Shown here: positions 26,037 to 32,782 of the stretch, in pieces
How the letters are laid out: each line of letters starts with the position of its first letter
Numbering within the stretch: the stretch's first letter is position 1
Origin: CAVQSS01 sp963746605
Lineage (GTDB): Bacteria; Desulfobacterota; RBG-13-43-22
Assembly: GCA_963746605.1 (NCBI GenBank)
Contig: CAVVCH010000003.1
Span: 92,172-156,171, forward strand
Length of the DNA stretch: 64,000 bases
Reading direction: 5' to 3'
Notes under the pieces: model-generated
What the model was told of the DNA's origin: nothing
The model's database searches: none
The model's input: the letters and a program-made list of their open reading frames with translations, nothing else
Position numbers and translations under genes: made by a program

Positions 26037-26834
26037 CTAAATAATTTTGGCTTCTTCCCGCAACAGTTTAACCAATTGGGCGCCTTTTTCCTGGGGTGAT
26101 TCACCGGTGACGATTTGTCCGGCTTTGCGTTCGGGAGGAGGGGTTAAACTCAGGACCTTGATTTTGGAGCCGGCCTCTCCGGCCTGGCTGGGATCCAGCC
26201 CTAAATCACCCAATTTTTTAGCGGCCAGGGGTTTCTTTTTGGCTTTCATGATTCCAGGGAGCGAGGCATAGCGGGGCTCGTTCAAGCCCTTTTGAGTGGT
26301 AATTAGGGCCGGCAGAGGGGATTCCAAGACCCAGTTGGCTCCCTCAACGGCGCGCAGGATGCGGACTTTGGTCTTGTCCTCGGATAGTTCCACCTTGGTG
26401 GCCACCGATAACAAGGGGATATTCAGGAGTTCGGATAAGGCCGCTCCGACCTGTCCATTGTCGTCGTCCACGGCCCGCTGACCGCAGAAGACCAGGTCAT
26501 GAGGGACCGCTTTAATGGCGGCCGCCAGGGCCCGGGCCGTGGCCAGGGAATCCCCGCCGTCGGCAGCCGGGTCGTCGATGTGAATGGCTTCATCGGCCCC
26601 CATGGCCAGGGCGGTGCGCAGGGCTTCCACCACCCGCTGCGGACCTAATCCGACGACGGTTACTTTCCCTCCGCCCACTTTCTCCTTGAGTCGCAGGGCT
26701 TCCTCCACCCCAAATTCATCGTAGGGGTTCATCACCCATTTGATGTCGGCGGTTTGAATGCCCTTTCCCCCGGAATCGATCTTGATTTGCGCTTCCGTGT
26801 CCGGGACTTGTTTAATGCAGGCCAGTATGTTCAC
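26037..26834 (-). CDS. etfB: EtfB, electron transfer flavoprotein beta subunit
   Basis: A 265-residue EtfB starting MNILACIKQVPDTEAQIKID. It has the AMP-binding core MGADEAIHIDDPA and FCGQRAVDDDNGQVGAALSE, and the recognition-loop region LPALITTQKGLNEPRYASLP that docks to acyl-CoA dehydrogenases. Its start overlaps the end of tetR by 23 bases, indicating translational coupling. No ETF:quinone oxidoreductase or acyl-CoA dehydrogenase lies adjacent. The gene is intact. Confidence 0.93.
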   Translation of the reverse strand: MNILACIKQVPDTEAQIKIDSGGKGIQTADIKWVMNPYDEFGVEEALRLKEKVGGGKVTVVGLGPQRVVEALRTALAMGADEAIHIDDPAADGGDSLATARALAAAIKAVPHDLVFCGQRAVDDDNGQVGAALSELLNIPLLSVATKVELSEDKTKVRILRAVEGANWVLESPLPALITTQKGLNEPRYASLPGIMKAKKKPLAAKKLGDLGLDPSQAGEAGSKIKVLSLTPPPERKAGQIVTGESPQEKGAQLVKLLREEAKII

Positions 26835-27483
26835 GTTTTCCTCCTTTCCGTGTCCTGCCGCTGTGAGGAGCAGGATCGGGTTGTTTTGTGGTTTGCGGTT
26901 CAGGGACCACCATCCCCTGCAAAAAATAACCGCTGATCTGCCGGGCGGCCAGGGGGATGGAATGCTTTTTTAAAGGGGAGAGGACCAGGAGTCGGGAGAT
27001 TTCGTCCAGGGCCCCAAAAAAGGCTCTTTTGGCGATCCCGGGATGGATATCGGACCGAAAAACCCCTTGGTCCTGTCCTTCTCGGATGATGGCGGAGATC
27101 AGGTCCAGGTACTGGGAAAATTGTTGATTGTCATATTCCTTCATAAATTTGCTGCTTTGGCGGACCTCCACCTGAATGACCTCGGCCAATTCTTTATTTC
27201 TTTGAACCAAGCCCAGGTGGGCCTGAGCAAATTGCTCCATCATCCTTACCGGATCGTTCTCCCGGGCGATGACGTCCTTCATTTCCTTGATGATGTTGGT
27301 CATCTCCTCTTCAAAAAGGTTGATCAGGATATCATCCTTGTTATGAAAATAGAGATAGATCGTCCCGTCGGCTACCTCGGCTTCCCTGGCAATCTCGGAG
27401 ACCTTGGACTGATAGAACCCGTTCCGGGCAAAGATCCGAACGGCGGCTTCCAGGATTTTTTTACGTTTATTGGTTTCTCTCAT
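26812..27483 (-). CDS. TetR-family regulator, FadR-like (acyl-CoA-responsive type)
   Basis: A 223-residue TetR protein. The N-terminal helix-turn-helix is RKKILEAAVRIFARNGFYQS with SEIAREAEVADGTIYLYFHN. The ligand-binding C-terminal domain is of the YsiA/FadR type, followed by a basic, unconserved tail. It is the first gene of tetR-etfBA. The operator in front of it matches the FadR box of Bacillus (TGAATGA-N4-TCATTCA), so an acyl-CoA-relieved autorepressor controlling ETF expression is the natural reading (inference from operator plus context). Confidence 0.87.
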   Translation of the reverse strand: MRETNKRKKILEAAVRIFARNGFYQSKVSEIAREAEVADGTIYLYFHNKDDILINLFEEEMTNIIKEMKDVIARENDPVRMMEQFAQAHLGLVQRNKELAEVIQVEVRQSSKFMKEYDNQQFSQYLDLISAIIREGQDQGVFRSDIHPGIAKRAFFGALDEISRLLVLSPLKKHSIPLAARQISGYFLQGMVVPEPQTTKQPDPAPHSGRTRKGGKREHTGLH

Positions 27484-27523
27484 GGATGTCGGCGAACGGG
27501 AAACCGGACTTCAAGAACATTTA

Positions 27524-27541
27524 TGAATGAAGCGTCATTCA
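27524..27541. promoter_or_regulatory. FadR/YsiA-like operator
   Basis: TGAATGA-AGCG-TCATTCA, perfect 7-bp arms with a 4-base centre, as in the 18-bp consensus I recall for Bacillus FadR. It lies directly downstream of the -10 box and 40 bases before the tetR start, covering the likely transcription start. Confidence 0.7.
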
Positions 27542-27542
27542 G

Positions 27543-27571
27543 GATATAAAGGAAAGATTGGCCGCTGTCAA
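27543..27571 (-). promoter_or_regulatory. Sigma-70 promoter of tetR-etfB-etfA
   Basis: TTGACA (27566-27571) and TATATC (27543-27548) with a 17-base spacer on the minus strand, abutting the FadR-like operator. Confidence 0.65.
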
Positions 27572-27598
27572 GCATTTAATTGGGCAGTTATCTTTTCG

Positions 27599-27627
27599 TT
27601 GACAGTGATCAGGATAGTTAATAGAAT
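27599..27627 (+). promoter_or_regulatory. Sigma-70 promoter of the MazEF-like pair
   Basis: TTGACA (27599-27604) and TAGAAT (27622-27627) with a 17-base spacer, about 35 bases before the antitoxin ATG. Confidence 0.6.
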
Positions 27628-27661
27628 ATACAAAAAACTAAACACAAAAATAGAGGTTTTT

Positions 27662-27895
27662 ATGAGGACGATACAGATGACTCTTGACGATGAACTGGTT
27701 GAGACCGTTGACGCGCTGGCGAAAGAGCTTAAAACCACCCGGTCCGCTTTTACCCGCGAAGCCTTGAAAGGGGCTCTCCAACAATATCAGACGGAGAAGC
27801 TGGAAAGCCAGCATCGTCGGGGATATGAGCGGTTTCCAGAGGCCAAACAGGAATTTGACGCCTGGGAAAAGGAACAGGTGTGGGGGGAGGAATGA
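27662..27895 (+). CDS. Ribbon-helix-helix antitoxin of a MazEF-type module
   Basis: A 77-residue protein from ATG 27662, with GAGG ahead of it. The N-terminal RHH DNA-binding segment is RTIQMTLDDELVETVDALAK with TTRSAFTREALKGAL. The acidic C-terminus (EFDAWEKEQVWGEE) is the toxin-binding tail. A longer open frame extends upstream but lacks family character and runs through the promoter, so this start is chosen. The stop overlaps the toxin start (ATGA). RHH antitoxins neutralise MazF-type toxins and repress their own promoter. Confidence 0.85.
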   Translation: MRTIQMTLDDELVETVDALAKELKTTRSAFTREALKGALQQYQTEKLESQHRRGYERFPEAKQEFDAWEKEQVWGEE

Positions 27896-28203
27896 AAAGA
27901 GGAGAGATTCGATGGTATAAATTCATCCATCCTGATAAGAAACGGCCAATCCTTGTTCTAACCCGGGATTCCATTCTGGATTATCTTGGTGAGGTGACCG
28001 TCGCCCCAATTACGACGACGATACGGGATATCCCGAGTGAAGTCATCTTGACCCAAAGGGAGGGAATGCCGATGGAGTGCGCTGTAAATTTGGATCATCT
28101 CCAGACCGTTTCCAAGAGTAAAATCGGGCCATTGATCACCGCCATTTCCTCGGAAAAATTAAAGGAAGTCGCCGGGGCCATTCGATTTGCACTCAATATT
28201 TAA
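27892..28203 (+). CDS. MazF/PemK-type toxin (endoribonuclease)
   Basis: A 103-residue MazF-family protein. MKRGEIRWYKF is followed by RPILVLTRDSILDYLGEVTV and APITTTIRDIPSEV, the usual strand order with the conserved RP and T/S residues. ECAVNLDHLQTVSKSKIG corresponds to the catalytic-loop region. It starts in the ATGA overlap with the antitoxin stop. MazF toxins cleave mRNA at short sites when the antitoxin is degraded. The pair looks complete. Confidence 0.88.
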   Translation: MKRGEIRWYKFIHPDKKRPILVLTRDSILDYLGEVTVAPITTTIRDIPSEVILTQREGMPMECAVNLDHLQTVSKSKIGPLITAISSEKLKEVAGAIRFALNI

Positions 28204-28215
28204 GAGGAGTTACCC

Positions 28216-28770
28216 ATGAATTTAACCGCCAAATGGCAGCGTACCGGCCGGAAGGTCCTGCATTCCTTTCGAATTTTTCTAATCCGGGAAGATCGCTATC
28301 GACTGCCCCGAAACGGTCGGGAGGTCCCTTTTTATATCCTGGAAAGCTCTGATTGGGTGAATGTCATCCCCCTGACGGAATCGGAGGAGGTGATCCTGAT
28401 CCGCCAATTTCGATTCGGTACGGAAAGCGTCACCCTGGAAATCCCGGGCGGTATCGTGGAGCCGGGGATGACGCCTTTGGAAGCCGCCCAGAGAGAGTTA
28501 CTGGAGGAAACAGGCTATCATTCCGAGGAATGGGACTATTTGGGGTACGTTCACCCCAATCCGGCTTTTTTAAACAACCGCTGTCACAGCTTTGTGGCCC
28601 GGAGGGTTGAAAAGGTGGCGGAGATTGATCAGGAGGAAAGCGAAGAGATCGAGGTCCAGACGGCGCCTCTGGAAAACATCCCGGAATTGATCGCCTCAGG
28701 AGGGATCACCCATTCCCTGGTGGTTTGCGCCTTTCACTGGCTGGGGCTAAAAAAAATCAACGCCCAATGA
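28216..28770 (+). CDS. NUDIX hydrolase (ADP-ribose pyrophosphatase-like)
   Basis: A 184-residue NUDIX protein. The Nudix box reads GGIVEPGMTPLEAAQRELLE with the following ETG, complete with its catalytic glutamates. It is preceded by the strand VTLEIPG and followed by YVHPNPAFLNNRCHSFVA, typical of ADP-sugar pyrophosphatases. The last codons form the left arm of a strong terminator hairpin. It lies 12 bases after the MazF-like toxin with an AGGAG site, so readthrough from that module is possible. Confidence 0.88.
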   Translation: MNLTAKWQRTGRKVLHSFRIFLIREDRYRLPRNGREVPFYILESSDWVNVIPLTESEEVILIRQFRFGTESVTLEIPGGIVEPGMTPLEAAQRELLEETGYHSEEWDYLGYVHPNPAFLNNRCHSFVARRVEKVAEIDQEESEEIEVQTAPLENIPELIASGGITHSLVVCAFHWLGLKKINAQ

Positions 28771-28796
28771 AAGAGCCTTGGGCGTTGATTTTTTTT
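28749..28796. terminator. Bidirectional terminator between NUDIX gene and rpe
   Basis: A19 arms: A8-TCAACGCCCAA (28749-28767) and TTGGGCGTTGA-T8 (28778-28796), a 10-base loop. The T-run on both strands serves convergent genes, the NUDIX gene (+) and rpe (-). Confidence 0.9.
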
Positions 28797-29454
28797 AAAC
28801 GTTTCCCATCTTTTCTTTGAAAGTCCTGATGGTTTGCGTATAATCCGGTGTGTGAAAGACGGCCGACCCGGCCACGACTACATCAGCCCCGGCCCGGCAG
28901 ACCACTTCCACATTGTCGGGGGTCACTCCTCCGTCCACCTCGATGTCTACCTCCAGGTTTCGTTCGGTAATCATTTTTTTCAGGTTTCGGATTTTCTGAA
29001 CGCTGCTGAGGATGAATTTCTGTCCGCCGAAACCCGGGTTGACGCTCATGATCATCACCATGTCCACCTCTTCCAGGATTTGATCCAGAAGAACCAGGGA
29101 GGTGGAAGGATTCAGGACCACCGCCGGAATCATTGAACATTCCCGGATCAGGTTTATGGTCCGGTTTAAGTGAGGACAGACCTCGATCTGAACCGCCAGG
29201 ATATCGGCGCCGGCCCGGGCAAAATCCGGAATGTATTGATCCGGGTTCTGGATCATCAAGTGGACATCCAGGGGCAGGCAACTGATTTTCCGGATGGCTT
29301 CCACCATGATCGGTCCGAAGGTAATGTTGGGGACGAAATGGCCGTCCATCACATCGATATGCAGGTAGTCGGCGCCGGCGGCTTCCACGGCCTGGATTTC
29401 CTCGCGCAGGCGGCCGAAATCGGCGGAGAGTATGGAAGGGGCGATTCGTTTCAT
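28795..29454 (-). CDS. rpe: Ribulose-phosphate 3-epimerase
   Basis: About 219 residues from ATG 29454 (MKRIAPSILSADFGRL), with a GAGGTT ribosome site. TIM-barrel motifs are YLHIDVMDGHFVPNITFGP, LDVHLMIQ, MIMSVNPGFGGQKFI and VDGGVTPDN, carrying the metal-binding His/Asp set. It interconverts ribulose-5-P and xylulose-5-P in the pentose phosphate pathway. It is the last gene of the priA-def-fmt-rsmB-rpe block, separated from rsmB by a repeat-rich gap. Confidence 0.95.
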   Translation of the reverse strand: MKRIAPSILSADFGRLREEIQAVEAAGADYLHIDVMDGHFVPNITFGPIMVEAIRKISCLPLDVHLMIQNPDQYIPDFARAGADILAVQIEVCPHLNRTINLIRECSMIPAVVLNPSTSLVLLDQILEEVDMVMIMSVNPGFGGQKFILSSVQKIRNLKKMITERNLEVDIEVDGGVTPDNVEVVCRAGADVVVAGSAVFHTPDYTQTIRTFKEKMGNV

Positions 29455-29466
29455 AGGGAACCTCAA

Positions 29467-29750
29467 TTTTTAATTTTTTTGCCGCGGACCCACGCGGACA
29501 GGGTGGCGGCGACCTGCCGCCACCCTAACTATCCGGCCCTTCGGGCACAAAAACTGACGCCTCCGAGGGAATTGAATGTTATCGGGTTTTTCCCCTCGCG
29601 CTAGCGATGGCTGGTTCTAGCCGGGCAAAGCCTGCCCCGGTGATGATTTTAAACCGGGGTCGCCCGGCTAAAAAATAGACCCCCTTATTCCGCGTGTGTC
29701 TGCGGCAAAACAAGTTGAACGACTATTTATTCCCCCTAAATCCACAGATA
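29467..29750. repeat. Palindrome-rich gap between rsmB and rpe
   Basis: No gene is seen. Two inverted repeats stand out. AGGGTGGCGGC / GCCGCCACCCT lies at 29500-29526 with a 5-base loop; its GTGGCGGC core is shared with the palindrome at 24850. A composite hairpin at 29618-29670 has outer arms TAGCCGGGC / GCCCGGCTA and inner arms CCCCGGT / ACCGGGG. These look like dispersed intergenic repeats. Confidence 0.6.
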
Positions 29751-31103
29751 CTAATGCCTGATCAACCGGGCGGCGAAGAAGCCGTCCGTGCCGTGCCGGT
29801 GCGGCCAGGCGTAATAAAAACCTCGGGGATCGGCCAATCCCCTCGCCGGCCCCGGCAGATAAGGGGCCACCGAATCCAGGAAGAATTCAGGATGCCCAGC
29901 CAGGAACTGTTCGATCACGGCTTCATTTTCCTCCGGGCATAAGGTGCAGGTCGAATAAACCAACGTCCCCTTGGGTTTAAGGTATTCGGCGGCCTTTTGC
30001 AAGAATTTATTTTGCTGTTCGGCCAAGCGCCGGCTGTCTTCGAGACGGATTCTCCATTTCAGGTCCGGGTGGCGTCGGATCACCCCCCAGCCGCTGCAGG
30101 GGGCGTCGACCAGAATGCGATCAAAGGCCGGTTGATTTTTGTTGAAGAAATCAGGTTGCAGAAAATCCCCGGTTTGAACCCGGATATTCCTCAGACCCAG
30201 GCGGCGGGCATTTTTACCTAACTCCCGGATCTTGGAGGAACTGAAGTCGACTCCCAGAATGGCGCCTTGGTTTTTCATGAGCTGCGCCAAATGGGTGGTT
30301 TTCCCGCCAAATCCCGCGCAAAGGTCCAGAACCCTTTCACCGGGTTGGGGATCCAGTATATAGGCAATCAACTGAGAGGCCTCATCCTGAATCTGGTAAA
30401 GCCCTTCCAGGTATAGTTCCGAGGCATGGAGCGGGCCCTGGGGGTGAACGACCCGAAGGCCTACCGGCGAAAAGGGTGTGGGCTCCACCTGTCCGACCTG
30501 CCTTTTCAGGCGATCAAGCAGGTCTTCCCGGCTGCTCAGGAGGGTATTGACTCTCAGATTTAACGGCGGGATTTGATTGTCGGCCTCGCAGAGGGCCACG
30601 GTTTCATGCGGCCCCAAGGTTTTCAGCCAATAATCCACCAGCCATAGGGGGTGGGATTGGGTAATGGTCAAATAACCCAGGAGATCGTCGGCGGCGGGAA
30701 AGGCCAGAGAGTCCCGGATGCGGCTCAAAGTCCGAAGGGTTCCATTGATCAATCCGCCGGTCCAGGGGGCCGGCCCGGATTTGGCCAGTTTAACCGATTC
30801 GTTTACCGCCGCCGAGTGAGGCACTTTGTCCAGGAACAGCAATTGAAAGGCCCCCAGGCGCAGGATGGAGAGGGTCTGAAAAGAGAGTTTTTTCAGGGAG
30901 GTGTGAACGCACCGTTCCAGCGCCCAGTCAATCTTGGACCGCCAGCGGTAAACCCCGAAAAGCAGTTGCTGGATAAAGGCGCGGTCAATCGAGGGGATGT
31001 CCGGGTGTTTTTCGTAGAGCTCCCAAAGCATTCGATCCGGAAACAGATCGGTCTTCTGACCACGAACCAGGAGGGTAAGGGCCCAGTTGCGGGCAGAGGA
31101 CAT
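29751..31103 (-). CDS. rsmB: RsmB, 16S rRNA m5C967 methyltransferase
   Basis: A 450-residue protein with an N-terminal NusB-like RNA-binding domain (FIQQLLFGVYRWRSKIDW) and a C-terminal SAM methyltransferase. The methyltransferase has VLDLCAGFGGKTTHLAQL (motif I), the VDAPCSGWGVIRRHPDLKW catalytic motif, and YSTCTLCPEENEAVIEQF with the second cysteine. Its ATG directly follows the fmt stop codon. The fmt-rsmB order is common in bacteria. Confidence 0.95.
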   Translation of the reverse strand: MSSARNWALTLLVRGQKTDLFPDRMLWELYEKHPDIPSIDRAFIQQLLFGVYRWRSKIDWALERCVHTSLKKLSFQTLSILRLGAFQLLFLDKVPHSAAVNESVKLAKSGPAPWTGGLINGTLRTLSRIRDSLAFPAADDLLGYLTITQSHPLWLVDYWLKTLGPHETVALCEADNQIPPLNLRVNTLLSSREDLLDRLKRQVGQVEPTPFSPVGLRVVHPQGPLHASELYLEGLYQIQDEASQLIAYILDPQPGERVLDLCAGFGGKTTHLAQLMKNQGAILGVDFSSSKIRELGKNARRLGLRNIRVQTGDFLQPDFFNKNQPAFDRILVDAPCSGWGVIRRHPDLKWRIRLEDSRRLAEQQNKFLQKAAEYLKPKGTLVYSTCTLCPEENEAVIEQFLAGHPEFFLDSVAPYLPGPARGLADPRGFYYAWPHRHGTDGFFAARLIRH

Positions 31104-32054
31104 TTAAGGACCTAATTTTTCCCCGACCCGCAGGGGATAACCAATCAGGAAATCCTGACTACTCAGGCGGCGGTGACCTTCCAATTGAACTTCCGATAAT
31201 GAAAGCGTTCCCCTCCCGGTGAGGACCTGAATCTGGGCATTCTCAAAAGAACCTATGGTGCCCGGCTCACCGGAGGCCCATTCTTCCAGGGGCTGGGCGC
31301 GGTGGATGATTAGGCGCTTCCCCTGCAAAAAGGTAAAGGCCCGCGGCCAGGGCGTTAATCCCCGTACCAGGAAATCCAATTCCTGCGCGGAAAGCCGCCA
31401 GTCGATTCGGCCTAGTGATTTTGTTAAAGGGGGAGCATAACTGGCCTGTTCCGGATCCTGTGGTTGGGCCTGTAAGGTCCCGGCCCTCAAGGACTGGAGA
31501 GTCTTGAATAACAGACCGGCTCCCAATTCGGCCAACCGGTCATGGAGGGTCTGGGCTGTGTCGCTGGTTGAGATGGGAATCGTTTCCTGGAGCAGCAGAT
31601 CGCCGGTATCCAGGCCCGCATCCAGGCGCATGGTGGTGACCCCGGTTTCTTTTTCCCCCGAAATCAGGGCCCATTGAATGGGGGCCGCCCCGCGAAGCTT
31701 GGGGAGCAGGGAGGCGTGGACGTTGATGGATCCCCAGATCGGAATATCCAAAACGGCTTGAGGTAGGATCAGGCCATAAGCTACGACGATCAATAGGTCC
31801 GGGTCATAGGCGGACAGTGTCTCCCGCACCTCGGGATCCTTTAGTGAATTTGGTTGCACGATAGGCAGGCCATGGGTCAGGGCCGTTTCTTTTACCGGGG
31901 AATGGGCCAGACGCTGCCCGCGTCCTTTGGGCCGGTCCGGCTGGGTAAATACGGCTACAACTTCCTCGTTATTATCCAGCAATTTTTTCAGGGAGGGTAC
32001 GGCGAAATCAGGGGTGCCCATGAAAATCAATCGGGAATAATCAGGGGGAGTCAT
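31104..32054 (-). CDS. fmt: Methionyl-tRNA formyltransferase
   Basis: About 316 residues from ATG 32054 (MTPPDYSRLIFMGTPDFAVP), preceded by GAGGG. The upstream in-frame ATG at 32114 would add residues lacking family character and overlap def. The formyl-donor and catalytic segment SINVHASLLPKLRGAAPIQW contains the conserved N/H residues, and GVTTMRLDAGLDTGDLL follows. The C-terminal OB-like domain is present (GRIDWRLSAQEL onward). It formylates initiator Met-tRNA in the cytoplasm. Confidence 0.94.
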   Translation of the reverse strand: MTPPDYSRLIFMGTPDFAVPSLKKLLDNNEEVVAVFTQPDRPKGRGQRLAHSPVKETALTHGLPIVQPNSLKDPEVRETLSAYDPDLLIVVAYGLILPQAVLDIPIWGSINVHASLLPKLRGAAPIQWALISGEKETGVTTMRLDAGLDTGDLLLQETIPISTSDTAQTLHDRLAELGAGLLFKTLQSLRAGTLQAQPQDPEQASYAPPLTKSLGRIDWRLSAQELDFLVRGLTPWPRAFTFLQGKRLIIHRAQPLEEWASGEPGTIGSFENAQIQVLTGRGTLSLSEVQLEGHRRLSSQDFLIGYPLRVGEKLGP

Positions 32055-32085
32055 CAATGATACCCTCGCAAAATCGCGCTCGGGC

Positions 32086-32616
32086 TTATGATGGACTTCG
32101 GATGAGTCCATCATCTGACTTCAGTTGTTTTAGACGCCGTTTTTTGTAAAGGGCCCTCTTCAGGGCGCTGATGCGGTCCAGCATTAGGATTCCTTCGAGG
32201 TGGTCAATTTCATGTTGCAGGACCACGGCCAGCAGGCCTTCTCCGCAGATCTCCACTGGTTCTCCTTGGGCGTTTACTCCCTGAACGGTCACCTTGGCGT
32301 GCCTTTTCACCTCCGCGTAATACTCGGGCACGCTGAGGCAACCCTCTTCCTGACTTTGAGAGCCTTCGCCGGAGACGATTTCCGGATTGATCAATACCGA
32401 AGGGTTCCGGGGCTGATCCTTGGGGGTGGCATCGTAAACAATGAGCCGCAGGGGCTTTCCTACCTGGTTGGCGGCCAGCCCGATTCCCGGCGCTTGGTAC
32501 ATGGTTTCGATCATGTCCTCGACCAATTGAAGGACGGAGTCATCAATTCCCGTTATGGGAAGCGCTTTTTGCTTCAGGACCGGGTTGGGATAGGTACAAA
32601 TTTCTAAAACAGCCAT
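32086..32616 (-). CDS. def: Peptide deformylase
   Basis: About 176 residues from ATG 32616 (MAVLEICTYPNPVLKQKALP). The three deformylase motifs are GIGLAANQVG, EEGCLSVPEYYAEV with the metal-binding Cys, and LLAVVLQHEIDHLEGIL with the HExxH metal site. It removes the formyl group from nascent peptides, matching fmt next to it. No clear ribosome site precedes the ATG; an upstream in-frame ATG at 32733 would run through a palindrome and is not favoured. Confidence 0.94.
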   Translation of the reverse strand: MAVLEICTYPNPVLKQKALPITGIDDSVLQLVEDMIETMYQAPGIGLAANQVGKPLRLIVYDATPKDQPRNPSVLINPEIVSGEGSQSQEEGCLSVPEYYAEVKRHAKVTVQGVNAQGEPVEICGEGLLAVVLQHEIDHLEGILMLDRISALKRALYKKRRLKQLKSDDGLIRSPS

Positions 32617-32650
32617 ATTTTTAAAATAACAATTTATACGCCAAATGCAA

Positions 32651-32708
32651 TAGATTCTTACATCTATTGTTTCGAGAATTGGTCTCGAACAATGGATGTA
32701 AGAATCTA
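32651..32708. repeat. Long imperfect palindrome between priA and def
   Basis: The arms 32651-32677 and 32683-32708 both begin TAGATTCTTACATC on their own strand. They match over about 26 positions with one substitution and one extra T, around a 5-base centre (ATTGG). No T-run follows, so it is probably a mobile palindromic repeat or mRNA hairpin. Just beyond, about 32755-32775, is a near copy of the AGCCAAAAAT / ATTTTTGGCT repeat seen at 13244. Confidence 0.65.
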
Positions 32709-32782
32709 TATAAAAAAGAAACCATCTTTCCATATATTTTGGCGGTTTTTTACAGCCAAAAATTTAAAAATTTTTGCTAGTT

